Shown: positions 26,840-34,816 of the stretch, piece by piece
How the letters are laid out: the number at the start of each line of letters is the position of its first letter
Position numbering within the stretch: the stretch's first letter is position 1
Assembly (NCBI GenBank): GCA_029261795.1
Contig: JAJDAP010000138.1
Location: forward strand, 1 to 54,286
Direction: 5' to 3'
Origin: Deltaproteobacteria bacterium
GTDB lineage: Bacteria > Myxococcota_A > UBA9160 > UBA6930
Length of the DNA: 54,286 nucleotides
Translations under genes and position numbers: made by a program
The notes under the pieces: generated by a model
Told to the model about the DNA's origin: nothing
Seen by the model: only the letters and a program-made list of their open reading frames with translations
The model's database searches: none

Positions 26840-27631
26840 ATGAACTACGAGACGCTCGAACTGCGGCGCGATGGCGCCGTCATCTGGTGCACGCTGAATC
26901 GGCCGGAGGCCCTGAACGCGATGAACCCACAGCTGGTCACGGACTTGCGCGCGTTCCTGACGGAGCTGGCGAGCGATACGGAAGCCCGCGTCGTGGTTCT
27001 GCGCGGCGCCGGACGCGCGTTCTGCGCGGGGCTCGACCTGAAGGAGGGGGGTGGCGCCGGCGGCGGTGTCGCGAACGGCCTGCGGGGCCAGCATCGCATC
27101 GCAGAGATCTCGCTGATGATGCGGCGCCTGCCCCAGGTCTTCGTCGCCGGCGTTCACGGTGCCGCCTGTGGCGGGGGCTTCATGTTGGCCCTGGCGTCGG
27201 ACCTGAGGGTCGCTGGCGAAAGCGCGCGCATGAATGCGGCGTTCATCAAGATCGGGCTCTCGGGTTGTGACGTCGGTGTTTCCTACCTGTTGCCTCGCCT
27301 GATCGGTTCGTCCGTTGCAGCGGAGTTGATCTTGACCGGGCGTTTCCTCGGCGCTGCACGAGCAGAGCAGCTGGGTCTGGTCTCGGCCGTGGTCCCCGAC
27401 GACGAACTCGACGCTGAGGTGCAACGACTGGTCGATGATCTGCTGGCAACGACACCGCTCGGTCTGCGCCTCAGCAAGGAGTGCTTGAACGCGAGCCTGG
27501 ACATGAACAGCATGGACGCGGTCGTCTCGATGGAAGATCGAAACCAGATCCTTTGCACCCAGACGAAGGATTTCAGGGAAGGTATCTCGGCGTTTCTCGA
27601 GAAGCGGCCGGCTCACTATCAAGACCGGTAA
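26840..27631 (+). CDS. enoyl-CoA hydratase/isomerase (crotonase) family protein
   Basis: A 263-residue crotonase-fold protein. Oxyanion-hole segments are GAGRAFCAGLDLKEGG and VHGAACGGGFMLALASD. The C-terminal trimerisation/acyl-CoA region reads LLATTPLGLRLSKECLNAS. Of the two hydratase glutamates, one seems kept (VAAELILTGR). The other, normally in a PE-x-x-x-G block, is replaced in FIKIGLSGCDVGVSYLLPRL, so hydration activity is not assured; isomerase, hydrolase or another crotonase chemistry is possible. ATG at 26840 has CCGGAG upstream. Divergent from the TonB receptor; the DUF4124/glutaredoxin gene follows after 93 bp. Confidence 0.87.
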   Translation: MNYETLELRRDGAVIWCTLNRPEALNAMNPQLVTDLRAFLTELASDTEARVVVLRGAGRAFCAGLDLKEGGGAGGGVANGLRGQHRIAEISLMMRRLPQVFVAGVHGAACGGGFMLALASDLRVAGESARMNAAFIKIGLSGCDVGVSYLLPRLIGSSVAAELILTGRFLGAARAEQLGLVSAVVPDDELDAEVQRLVDDLLATTPLGLRLSKECLNASLDMNSMDAVVSMEDRNQILCTQTKDFREGISAFLEKRPAHYQDR

Positions 27632-27724
27632 GTTGCGCACGGGTTGCTTGGCGCCGAGCCGATCAACCCGACGAGGCGATCGACCGATGAGCCTCCGGGG
27701 AGCAGTCGCTTTCGGAGGATCTTC

Positions 27725-28396
27725 ATGCGCGGGCTGGCGATACTGGCACTGCTGGCTTCGATGGGGCTGGCAACGCTCTTCGTGTTGGGGCCGCCGGCGG
27801 TGCCCGAGCGCGATTCGCCGGCCGAACTTGCCGAGGAGCTTCGCTCGCGTCTGGCGACCGGGGAGGCCGACGGCGATCGCATGCCTGCCGCGCAACCTTC
27901 CCGTCGCGGCGACCAGCCGCCGGATGCGCGAGCCAGCAAGAGCACGCCCACGTTCTACAAGTACGCTGACGACCAGGGTCGAATCCATTTCGTCCAGAGT
28001 GCGGGCGACATCCCGAGCCGATACCGGAAGAATGCTGGCAGCGTCGAATTGGCCAACCAGATCATCCGACTCGAACCCGAGGCAGTGGCACCGGTGCTGC
28101 CGGCGCGCTTGCCGTCAAGGCAGCCCGCAGCGCAGCAGATCGAGCAACGCCGGCGCCAGGCTCGTGCCGACGTCGTCGTCTACACCACATCCTGGTGCGG
28201 CTGGTGCCGCAAGACGGTCGCCTGGCTCGACGAAGCGGGCGTAGACTACGAGAACCGCGACATCGAATCGAACCCGCGGTACCGGGCCGAGCTGCTCGCC
28301 AAGACCGGGACGACCTCGATCCCCATGGTCGAGATCGATGGACAGATCGTGCGCGGCTTCTCGCCCGGTCGGATGGAGCGGCTTCTCGATCTGTAG
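27725..28396 (+). CDS. membrane-anchored DUF4124-glutaredoxin protein
   Basis: A 223-residue three-part protein. It has an N-terminal hydrophobic anchor or signal (LAILALLASMGLATLFVLG), a DUF4124-like module at about residues 77-110 (TFYKYADDQGRIHFVQ), and a C-terminal glutaredoxin domain (about 145-223). The redox pair is in SWCGWCRKT (CxxC), the cis-Pro in TTSIPMVEID, and the GSH-site-like GFSPGRMERLL at the end. It probably acts as a periplasmic thiol-disulphide protein. ATG at 27725 follows GGAGGATCTTC, a strong ribosome-binding site. The previous gene is the crotonase and murA follows (83-bp gap). Confidence 0.82.
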   Translation: MRGLAILALLASMGLATLFVLGPPAVPERDSPAELAEELRSRLATGEADGDRMPAAQPSRRGDQPPDARASKSTPTFYKYADDQGRIHFVQSAGDIPSRYRKNAGSVELANQIIRLEPEAVAPVLPARLPSRQPAAQQIEQRRRQARADVVVYTTSWCGWCRKTVAWLDEAGVDYENRDIESNPRYRAELLAKTGTTSIPMVEIDGQIVRGFSPGRMERLLDL

Positions 28397-28479
28397 CGCG
28401 GCGGAACTCCCCGGCCACCGCCGCCGTCTCAGTTCGGAGGATCCGCTAAGTTGGCAAGAGGACCGGGGGAGGTGAGGTC

Positions 28480-29787
28480 GTGCAGGTGCGAGAAGCTCAG
28501 GCAGGCGACTGTTTCGTCGTAGAAGGTGGGCGCCCGGTGGCGGGCACGCTCCGGCCTGCGGGCAACAAGAACGAGGCGCTGCCGGTTCTGGCCGCAAGTC
28601 TGCTGGTTCCGGGAGAGAGCAGGATCTCCGGTTTGCCCATGATCATGGACGTGGCCACCCAGCTCGAACTCCTGACCGAACTCGGCGTGGAGGTGAGCGC
28701 CGAGGGCGATTCCCACGATCTCCGCATCGACACCGGCGGGCTCGGCGAGCGGGCCCCGAACAGCCAGCTCGGTCGGGCGATCCGGGGCTCGTTCCTGCTG
28801 GCACCAGGCCTCCTGCATCGCACCGGCCGTGCCGTGTTGCCGCGCCCCGGCGGCGACCGGATCGGCCGCCGCAGGATCGACACGCACCTGCATGCGCTGC
28901 GCTTGCTAGGCGCGAAAGTCGAGACCCGCGAGCGCGCCTATCATCTGAGCCTCGAAGGCGGCTTCCAGGGTACCGATATCTTCCTGGACGAAGCCTCCGT
29001 GATGGCGACCGAAAACGCGCTGATGGCCGCTGCCGTCGCGAACGGCAGAACCCGTATCGCCAACGCCGCTTGCGAGCCCCATGTCCAGGGTCTCTGTCGA
29101 TACCTCAACTCGGCGGGCGCCCAGATTCGCGGTGTCGGCTCGAACATGCTCGAGATCGACGGCGTTCCCGAGCTTCGTGCGACGGAGCATCGCATCGGGC
29201 GGGATCACATCGAGATCGGGTCGTTCGTTGCGATGGCCGCGATGACCGGTGGCGAACTCCTGATCGAGGAAGTCGAACCCGACGACCTGCGCATGATCCT
29301 GATGGTCTTCGCGCGGCTCGGCGTCGAGACGCGGCTCGACGGCCACAAGCTACTCGTTCCCGGAAAACAGGAACTGGTCATCCAGGACGATCTGGACGGC
29401 GCCATTCCCAAGGTCGACGACGCGCCGTGGCCGGGCTTCCCCACCGATCTCTCCTCGATCGCGCTGGTGCTCGCCACCCAGGCCCGGGGCACGGTCCTGA
29501 TCCACGAGAAGATGTTCGAGAACCGGCTCTACTTCGTGGATCGGCTGATTTCGATGGGCGCCCGCGCCGTGGTCTGCGATCCGCATCGCGCCGTGGTGAC
29601 CGGGCCGACGAAGCTCTCGGGCGAGACGATCACGTCTCCCGACATTCGTGCCGGCATGGCGCTACTCGCCGCGGCACTTTGCGCCGAGGGCCGCAGCGTC
29701 ATCATGAATGCGCACCAGGTCGACCGTGGCTACGAACGCATCGAAGATCGCTTGAGCGCGCTGGGTGCGGAGATCAACCGGACCTAG
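28480..29787 (+). CDS. murA: UDP-GlcNAc enolpyruvyl transferase (MurA) with Asp at the catalytic Cys position
   Basis: A 435-residue enolpyruvyl transferase, catalysing the first committed step of peptidoglycan synthesis from UDP-GlcNAc and PEP. Two inverse alpha/beta domains are evident, with GNKNEALPVL (canonical GAKNAALP) at residues 28-37, ITSPDIRAGMALL-type and HQVDRGYERIEDRL blocks at the C-terminus. The loop that normally reads PGGC reads PGGDRIG, so the catalytic Cys is Asp126. This is the naturally fosfomycin-insensitive form known in Mycobacterium and Chlamydia. GTG at 28480 has GGAGG eight bases upstream. The stop shares CTAG with the convergent phosphatase gene. It is the only murA in the window; a second copy elsewhere cannot be excluded. 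Confidence 0.9.
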   Translation: MQVREAQAGDCFVVEGGRPVAGTLRPAGNKNEALPVLAASLLVPGESRISGLPMIMDVATQLELLTELGVEVSAEGDSHDLRIDTGGLGERAPNSQLGRAIRGSFLLAPGLLHRTGRAVLPRPGGDRIGRRRIDTHLHALRLLGAKVETRERAYHLSLEGGFQGTDIFLDEASVMATENALMAAAVANGRTRIANAACEPHVQGLCRYLNSAGAQIRGVGSNMLEIDGVPELRATEHRIGRDHIEIGSFVAMAAMTGGELLIEEVEPDDLRMILMVFARLGVETRLDGHKLLVPGKQELVIQDDLDGAIPKVDDAPWPGFPTDLSSIALVLATQARGTVLIHEKMFENRLYFVDRLISMGARAVVCDPHRAVVTGPTKLSGETITSPDIRAGMALLAAALCAEGRSVIMNAHQVDRGYERIEDRLSALGAEINRT

Positions 29788-30557
29788 CCCGGGCCAGCTT
29801 CTGTCAGTTCGGCCCGGAGCGCCTCGATCAGCGCGGAATCCATCGCCAACACTTCGCGCGCATAACGTTCGATTCCGCCGTGTTCCGCTTCGAGATGGTC
29901 GAGCGCGATCTCCATGTTCGAAGGACGCGCCGAGAAGAGGTGCGCGGCCTGCTCCATGTCCACGCCGTGGTCGCTGAACCAACGGCTGGCGGCGCGGATC
30001 TTGCCGTCGGTGTACTCGGCCGTCAACGCATAGTCCGCGATGACGTGTTTGCGGGGAACACCGAGCAAGCGCAGCAACAGCATCGCCATCACGCCGGTGC
30101 GGTCCTTGCCCGCGGTGCAATGGAAGACGGCCGGTAGTGCGGCCTCGCCAGCGAAGGCGACAAGCACCTGGGCGAAGGCTTCCGGTCGCGCATCGAGCAT
30201 CCCGACATAGCTGCGCGAGAGCCAATGCTCGTCGAGATCGCCCAGATCTCCACGCTCGAAGCGCTCGCGCCATTCGGTCGGTGAGGCGTTCTCGCCGATG
30301 GGCACGTTCAAGTAGCCGACCTCGGGATGCCCTTGGAATGGGCCGGGCTCGAGGCTCACTTCCTCGTCACCGCGGAAATCCACCACCAGACGCAGGCCGA
30401 TCTCGGCGAGCTTCGCGAGATCGCCCGCGCTCAAGGTCGAGAGCGCATCGGCCCGGTAGACCCGACCCCAGCGAACCCGGCGACCCTGCTCGGTCGGATA
30501 GCCGCCGAGATCCCGGAAGTTCTGGGTGCCTTCGAGGGGGACGAGCCGTTGGGACAT
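29784..30557 (-). CDS. tyrosine-protein phosphatase (DSP/LipA-like)
   Basis: A 257-residue phosphatase of the bacterial tyrosine/serine phosphatase family (Y_phosphatase3). The N-terminus has the usual GTQNFRDLGGYPT, then GRVYRADAL and VVDFRGDEE. The P-loop is HCTAGKDRTG with nucleophile Cys147 and Arg153. Members dephosphorylate phosphotyrosine or phosphoinositides; the native substrate is unknown. ATG at 30557 begins at the family start; there is no strong ribosome-binding site. It is divergent from the ferredoxin-reductase gene across 66 bp, and its stop overlaps the murA stop by four bases. Confidence 0.88.
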   Translation of the reverse strand: MSQRLVPLEGTQNFRDLGGYPTEQGRRVRWGRVYRADALSTLSAGDLAKLAEIGLRLVVDFRGDEEVSLEPGPFQGHPEVGYLNVPIGENASPTEWRERFERGDLGDLDEHWLSRSYVGMLDARPEAFAQVLVAFAGEAALPAVFHCTAGKDRTGVMAMLLLRLLGVPRKHVIADYALTAEYTDGKIRAASRWFSDHGVDMEQAAHLFSARPSNMEIALDHLEAEHGGIERYAREVLAMDSALIEALRAELTEAGPG

Positions 30558-30623
30558 GGCGGCAGAGCTTCGGGCGCGGGCGGGCCTTGCGTCAAGGGCG
30601 CATCCGGTAATCTCACCCGTCCC

Positions 30624-31811
30624 ATGTCGAACCTCCAAACCATCGTCGTCGTCGGTGCCTCCCTCGCTGGCCTGCGGGCGCTGCAAGCGCTCCGTCGCCT
30701 CGGATACGAGGGCCGGCTCATCGCCATCGGCGAAGAGAAGCACCTCCCCTACGATCGGCCGCCGCTCTCGAAGGAAGTCCTCGCCGGCACGCGCGAGCCC
30801 GAGCAGACCCAGCTGTTGCGCGAAGAAGACGCCGCGCTCGAGATCGACTGGCGACTCGGGCAACGAGCGGCCGGCCTCGACCTCGGAGCCCGGGAAGTCC
30901 GCCTGGGCGACGACAGCCGCGTCGGGTTCGACGGCTGCGTCATCGCGACCGGCACCTACGCACGCACCATCCGGGGAGCGCCCGAACTCGCCGGGATCCA
31001 CACCCTGCGCACCCTCGATGACGCGATCGCGATGCGCTCCGAGCTCGATGCCTCGCCCAGGGTGGCCGTGATTGGCGGCGGTTTCATCGGCGCGGAAGTC
31101 GCGGCGACCTGCCGAGGCCGGGGCCTCGACGTCTCCATCATCGAAGCCCTCCCGGCCCCGCTCGAACGCGGGCTCGGCCGCGAGATGGGAAGCTATGTGG
31201 GCGAGATCCATCGCGACCATGGTGTCGATCTGCGACTCGGTGTTGGCGTCGAGGCGTTCCTCGGCGAGGGCCGCGTCAGCGGTTTGCGGCTCGCCAATGG
31301 CCGTGAGGTCCCGGCGGATCTCGTCGTCGTCGGGATCGGCGCGGCACCGGCAACGGGCTGGCTGGAAGATTCCGGGCTCGAACTCGAGGATGGCGTGGTC
31401 TGCGACGCAGCCTGCCGGACCACCCGCGCTCCCTTCGTGGTAGCGGCCGGAGACGTGGCGCGTTGGCCGAACGCATTGTTCGACGAAACCATGCGACTCG
31501 AACACTGGACCAACGCCACGGAGCAGGCAGATCACGCCGCGGCCACCCTGCTCCACGGCGAAAGCGGCGGCGAGGCCTTCTCGCCGGTCCCCTTCGTCTG
31601 GTCCGACCAGTACGACCGCAAGATCCAGATCGCCGGCCGATTCTCCGCCGACGACGAGTGCCAGCTCGTCGACGGCTCCCTCGAGGAACGCCGCTTCGTC
31701 ATGCTCTACAGCCGCGCGGGCAAACTCCGCGGCGTCCTCGGCATGAATCGCCCCCGCCTCGTCATGAAATACCGAGGCCAGATCCGCGACAACGCCTCCT
31801 GGCCCTTCTGA
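30624..31811 (+). CDS. FAD-dependent ferredoxin reductase (Rieske-oxygenase/P450 type)
   Basis: A 395-residue NAD(P)H-dependent FAD reductase of the rubredoxin/putidaredoxin-reductase group, which passes electrons to ferredoxins for cytochromes P450 or ring-hydroxylating oxygenases. FAD-binding Rossmann motif VVVGASLAGLRAL (residues about 8-20), YDRPPLSKEVL, CVIATGTYARTI, NAD-binding VAVIGGGFIGAEVA, the second FAD contact VAAGDVARWPN, and a reductase C-terminal domain (FVWSDQYDRKIQIAG). No ferredoxin or oxygenase partner is adjacent. The TGA stop (31809-31811) overlaps the first two bases of the second palindrome copy. Confidence 0.88.
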   Translation: MSNLQTIVVVGASLAGLRALQALRRLGYEGRLIAIGEEKHLPYDRPPLSKEVLAGTREPEQTQLLREEDAALEIDWRLGQRAAGLDLGAREVRLGDDSRVGFDGCVIATGTYARTIRGAPELAGIHTLRTLDDAIAMRSELDASPRVAVIGGGFIGAEVAATCRGRGLDVSIIEALPAPLERGLGREMGSYVGEIHRDHGVDLRLGVGVEAFLGEGRVSGLRLANGREVPADLVVVGIGAAPATGWLEDSGLELEDGVVCDAACRTTRAPFVVAAGDVARWPNALFDETMRLEHWTNATEQADHAAATLLHGESGGEAFSPVPFVWSDQYDRKIQIAGRFSADDECQLVDGSLEERRFVMLYSRAGKLRGVLGMNRPRLVMKYRGQIRDNASWPF

Positions 31812-31899
31812 GCGGGGACGGACTCCTCAAGTTTCAATGATGCAAGTTTCCCCGCTGGGAAACTTGCATCATTGAAACTTGTGGAGTCCGTCCCCGCTC
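31810..31899. repeat. 90-bp palindrome (dispersed element, copy 2)
   Basis: Same element as at 1457-1546. Arms 31810-31852 and 31857-31899 surround the loop CGCT and pair at 42 of 43 positions; the one mismatch is T at 31882. The outer arm and the two CAAGTTTC octamers are identical to copy 1. The spacer between the octamers reads AATGATG instead of AACTCTG, and the opposite arm carries the matching change. The left edge begins inside the TGA stop of the ferredoxin-reductase gene, so like copy 1 it abuts a stop codon. It lies 47 bp before the first YbjQ gene and could end the upstream transcript. Confidence 0.9.
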
Positions 31900-31946
31900 T
31901 CAAGGCGTAGGATGGAGTGGTCGATCTCCTTGGGGAGGGAGGGTTC

Positions 31947-32261
31947 ATGATTCTCAGCAACACGGAAGATGTGCCGGGGCAGGAGATCCGAGAGTTCTAT
32001 GGGATCGTGACCGGGAGTTCGGTGCGGGCCAAGCACATCGGTCGCGACTTCATGGCGGGGCTCAAGAATCTCGTCGGCGGTGAACTCACCGGCTACACCG
32101 AGCTCCTCCAGGAAGCTCGTCAGGAAGCGATCGATCGGATGATCGAGCAAGCCCGTTCGACTGGCGCGAACGCGGTCGTGAACGTGCGCTTCTCCACCAG
32201 TTCGGTCGCCCAGGGCGCTGCGGAAATCTTCGCCTACGGAACGGCCGTGCAGGTCGAATAA
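31947..32261 (+). CDS. YbjQ-family protein
   Basis: A 104-residue YbjQ/UPF0145 protein, a small beta-rich oligomer sometimes called a heavy-metal-binding domain, without established function. Characteristic blocks are ILSNTEDVPGQEIREFYGIV, RAKHIGRDFMAGLKNLVGGE, LQEARQEAIDRMIEQA and the closing GANAVVNVRF and AAEIFAYGTAVQV. ATG at 31947 sits behind GGGAGGGAGGG, a strong ribosome-binding site. It is first of three genes with one base between it and the next; the others are a membrane-anchored YbjQ and an M48 peptidase. Confidence 0.85.
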   Translation: MILSNTEDVPGQEIREFYGIVTGSSVRAKHIGRDFMAGLKNLVGGELTGYTELLQEARQEAIDRMIEQARSTGANAVVNVRFSTSSVAQGAAEIFAYGTAVQVE

Positions 32262-32262
32262 C

Positions 32263-32742
32263 ATGGAGGACCCCCTCGTTCAGATCGGGGCTCAGATCAT
32301 CCCCTTCTTCCTGTTGATGCTGATGGGCTTCATCGTGGGTACCACGATCGAGAGCAATCACTATCGCGAGATCCGCAAGCGCGAAGCGCAGACCCGGCAT
32401 CTGCCGACGATCTCGTTCCGCAGGCCGCCGCCCAGTTGGCAGATCACGTCGACCGCCCTCGTCCACGGGAACACGGTCGTCTCTATCGACTATTTCAAGC
32501 GTTTCCTCGCTGGCCTGCGCGCCATCACCGGCGGCCGCATCACTTCCTACGAGTCACTACTGGACCGCGCGCGTCGCGAGGCGCTGCTGCGAATGAAGGC
32601 CAGCGCGATCGAGAATGGCTTCGATGCCATCGTCAACGTCCGGCTCGAAACAGCGCGCCTGGCCAACTCGAGCCGCAATGGCCAGGGAACCGCCGGAGTC
32701 GAGATCTTCGCCTTCGGTACTGCGGTCAAGCTTGCCAGCTGA
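32263..32742 (+). CDS. membrane-anchored YbjQ-family protein
   Basis: A 159-residue protein starting one base after the previous stop. Residues 8-28 are a single transmembrane helix (IGAQIIPFFLLMLMGFIVGT), followed by a basic juxtamembrane segment and a YbjQ domain (about 60-159). The domain retains FLAGLRAITGGRITSYE, LLDRARREALLRM, and GFDAIVNVRLET with EIFAFGTAVKL at the end. It probably arose by duplication of the preceding gene with gain of an anchor. Function unknown; probably partners the soluble YbjQ and the M48 peptidase encoded next. Confidence 0.82.
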   Translation: MEDPLVQIGAQIIPFFLLMLMGFIVGTTIESNHYREIRKREAQTRHLPTISFRRPPPSWQITSTALVHGNTVVSIDYFKRFLAGLRAITGGRITSYESLLDRARREALLRMKASAIENGFDAIVNVRLETARLANSSRNGQGTAGVEIFAFGTAVKLAS

Positions 32743-32757
32743 CTCCCGGAGACCTCC

Positions 32758-33576
32758 TTGGAGTGGGAACCGAGCGACCTTCCCGAGAACAATGTCACGG
32801 ACGTACACCCGCTCCGGGAACTCGGCCTGCTGCTGGTCGGGATCGGCGGCGCGACGATCGTCCTGACGCTGGTCCTGGCCTTCTTCATCGATGGGGTGGT
32901 GCGCTTCCTGCCAGCGGAATGGGAGGCACGCGCATTCTCCGGACTCTGGGAAGAACTCGACCCGGTCAGCGACGATCGCCAGGGCGCGAGCCAGGAGCTG
33001 CTCGACCGCCTCTCGTTGCACTGGCAGGAGAACCCCTACCAGCTCCGCTTGTTCGTGATCGACGCACCGGAGCCGAATGCGTTCGCGTTGCCCGGGGGCG
33101 CCATCGGTGTTACCCGAGGGCTCCTCGACGACGTCGAGAGCGAGAACGAACTAGCCTTCGTGCTCGCCCACGAACTCGGCCACTTCGAACGGCGCCATCA
33201 CCTGCGCGGTTTGTCACGGTCGCTGGCACTGGGCCTGGTCTTCGGCGCCGCCACCGGCGGGAGTTCGGGCACATTGCTCACCGAATGGGTCTCGAACGTC
33301 ACGCAACTGGGCTTCGCGCGCGAACACGAGCTCGAAGCGGACCGATTCGGCCTGGGTCTCGTGGTCGCCGAGTATGGTCACACCGGCGGCGCCGCCGACT
33401 TCTTCGAGAAGCTCCCCGAGACCGGGGCCGGGGCGATTCACCGGATGGCGGCGTGGCTTGCAACCCACCCGGTAAGCCCCGAGCGCATTGCCGCGCTGAA
33501 GCGCGTCGCGCGCCAGGAAGGCTGGCGTCGCCACGGCGAACTCACACCGCTTTACCTGAACGCCGAGCCCCGATAG
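32758..33576 (+). CDS. membrane-anchored M48-family metallopeptidase
   Basis: A 272-residue zinc peptidase. TTG at 32758 is the likely start: GGAG lies six bases upstream and 15 bp separate it from the preceding stop. An N-terminal membrane helix (LLLVGIGGATIVLTLVLAFF) precedes the catalytic domain with PNAFALPGGAIGVTRGLLD (104-122), the zinc motif HELGH (138-142), and the third ligand region EHELEADRFG (Glu191, Asp195). A final helical part ends THPVSPERIAALKR. It resembles HtpX/BepA-like quality-control proteases. Third gene of the YbjQ-YbjQ-M48 operon; the flavoprotein gene follows after 9 bp. Confidence 0.88.
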   Translation: MEWEPSDLPENNVTDVHPLRELGLLLVGIGGATIVLTLVLAFFIDGVVRFLPAEWEARAFSGLWEELDPVSDDRQGASQELLDRLSLHWQENPYQLRLFVIDAPEPNAFALPGGAIGVTRGLLDDVESENELAFVLAHELGHFERRHHLRGLSRSLALGLVFGAATGGSSGTLLTEWVSNVTQLGFAREHELEADRFGLGLVVAEYGHTGGAADFFEKLPETGAGAIHRMAAWLATHPVSPERIAALKRVARQEGWRRHGELTPLYLNAEPR

Positions 33577-33585
33577 CGTCGCGGT

Positions 33586-34758
33586 ATGGCGGAGTGGCAG
33601 AACTGGGCCGGAAACATCACGTGCCAGCCGCGCGAGATCGTGCGCCCTCGCGACGAAGCAGAGATCGTCGAGGCGTTGGCTCGTGCCGAAACCCAGGACT
33701 TGAGCGTTCGCGTCGCCGGCAGCGGTCACTCCTTCACGCCGCTGGTCGCGACCGATGGAATGTTATTCGATCTCTCGTTGCTCCAGGGAATCGCGCGCCT
33801 CGAGCCCGAGAACTCGCGGGCCTGGGTCCGTGCCGGCACCCGACTCGCCGATCTCGGAGAGCCGTTCCACGCCGCCGGTCTCGCCATGCAGAATCTCGGC
33901 GACGTGGACGTCCAGGCTCTCGGCGGTGCACTCGGAACGGGAACCCACGGCACTGGGCACACACTTCCCAATCTCTCGGCCCGGGTTTCAGGTCTTCGCA
34001 TCCTACGCGCCGATGGCGAACTGCGCTCGGTCCGCGACGATACGGATCCGGAGGGGCTTCGTGCCGCGAGGGTCTCCCTGGGCGCGCTGGGCATCATCAC
34101 GGCGGCGCGGATCGAGCTGGTCCCGGCGTACCGTCTCCACGAACGCGTCGAGCGCCCGAAGCTGGACGACGTGCTGGCGACCCTCGACGAGCGCATCGCG
34201 GCGGCCCGACACTTCGAGTTCTTCTGGTATCCCAAGGCGGATCGGGTCGAGGCCAAGAGCCTCGACCTCACCGACAGGCAGGACGAGCCCGATCGAAAAG
34301 GAGAGCGGATCGGGTGGAGCCACCGCATCCTGCCGTCGCTTCGCGAGCAGCGCTTCACCGAGATGGAGTACGCCGTGCCGGCGGAACTCGGCCGCGAGTG
34401 TTTCCTCGCGGTGCGCGATCGCATCCGCGCCCGTCATCCCGATGTGGTCTGGCCCGTCGAGTACAGGACGCTCCGCTCCGATGACGCCTGGCTTTCGACG
34501 GCACACGAACGGGAAACCGTAACGATCAGCGTTCACCAGGATGGCCGACTTCCATTCGAGCCGTTCTTCGCGGATGTCGAGCCGATCTTCGCCGAGTTCG
34601 CGGGGCGCCCCCACTGGGGGAAGGTCCACACCCTCGCGCGCGCCCAGCTCGCCGGGGTGGTGCCTGGCCTTTCGCGTTTCGAGCGGCTGCGTGCGGAGTG
34701 GGACCCACGTGGGCGGTTTCTCAATCCGCACCTGCGCACGCTCTTCTCGGAAGCCTAG
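33586..34758 (+). CDS. FAD-linked aldonolactone oxidase-like flavoprotein
   Basis: A 390-residue vanillyl-alcohol-oxidase-type flavoprotein. The FAD domain has IVRPRDEAEIVEALARA and VAGSGHSFTPL, where His48 is the usual site of covalent FAD attachment, then DVDVQALGGALGTGTHGTG and SLGALGIITAARIELVPAY. The C-terminal half matches the D-arabinono-1,4-lactone oxidase domain and ends with HWGKVHTL, plus WDPRGRFLNPHLR. It could be an L-gulono- or D-arabinono-lactone dehydrogenase or a sugar-alcohol oxidase. Starts 9 bp after the M48 stop without a strong ribosome-binding site, possibly within the same transcript. Confidence 0.82.
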   Translation: MAEWQNWAGNITCQPREIVRPRDEAEIVEALARAETQDLSVRVAGSGHSFTPLVATDGMLFDLSLLQGIARLEPENSRAWVRAGTRLADLGEPFHAAGLAMQNLGDVDVQALGGALGTGTHGTGHTLPNLSARVSGLRILRADGELRSVRDDTDPEGLRAARVSLGALGIITAARIELVPAYRLHERVERPKLDDVLATLDERIAAARHFEFFWYPKADRVEAKSLDLTDRQDEPDRKGERIGWSHRILPSLREQRFTEMEYAVPAELGRECFLAVRDRIRARHPDVVWPVEYRTLRSDDAWLSTAHERETVTISVHQDGRLPFEPFFADVEPIFAEFAGRPHWGKVHTLARAQLAGVVPGLSRFERLRAEWDPRGRFLNPHLRTLFSEA

Positions 34759-34787
34759 GTCACCGCCCATTCGTGCGGGCCGCGGAG

Positions 34788-34793
34788 TATGAT
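34788..34793 (+). promoter_or_regulatory. possible -10 box of the Crp/Fnr gene
   Basis: TATGAT lies 23 bases before the ATG at 34817, in an otherwise GC-rich 58-bp gap, with a GAGGG ribosome-binding site between. No convincing -35 hexamer is seen, so it may need an activator or a different sigma factor. Confidence 0.35.
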
Positions 34794-34816
34794 GGCGCGC
34801 TCCACCCGAGGGCCCC

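Noticed and set aside
32436..34484. 682-codon plus-strand frame across the YbjQ, M48 and flavoprotein genes
   Set aside because: It is Arg/Pro-rich and out of frame with three genes having clear motifs.
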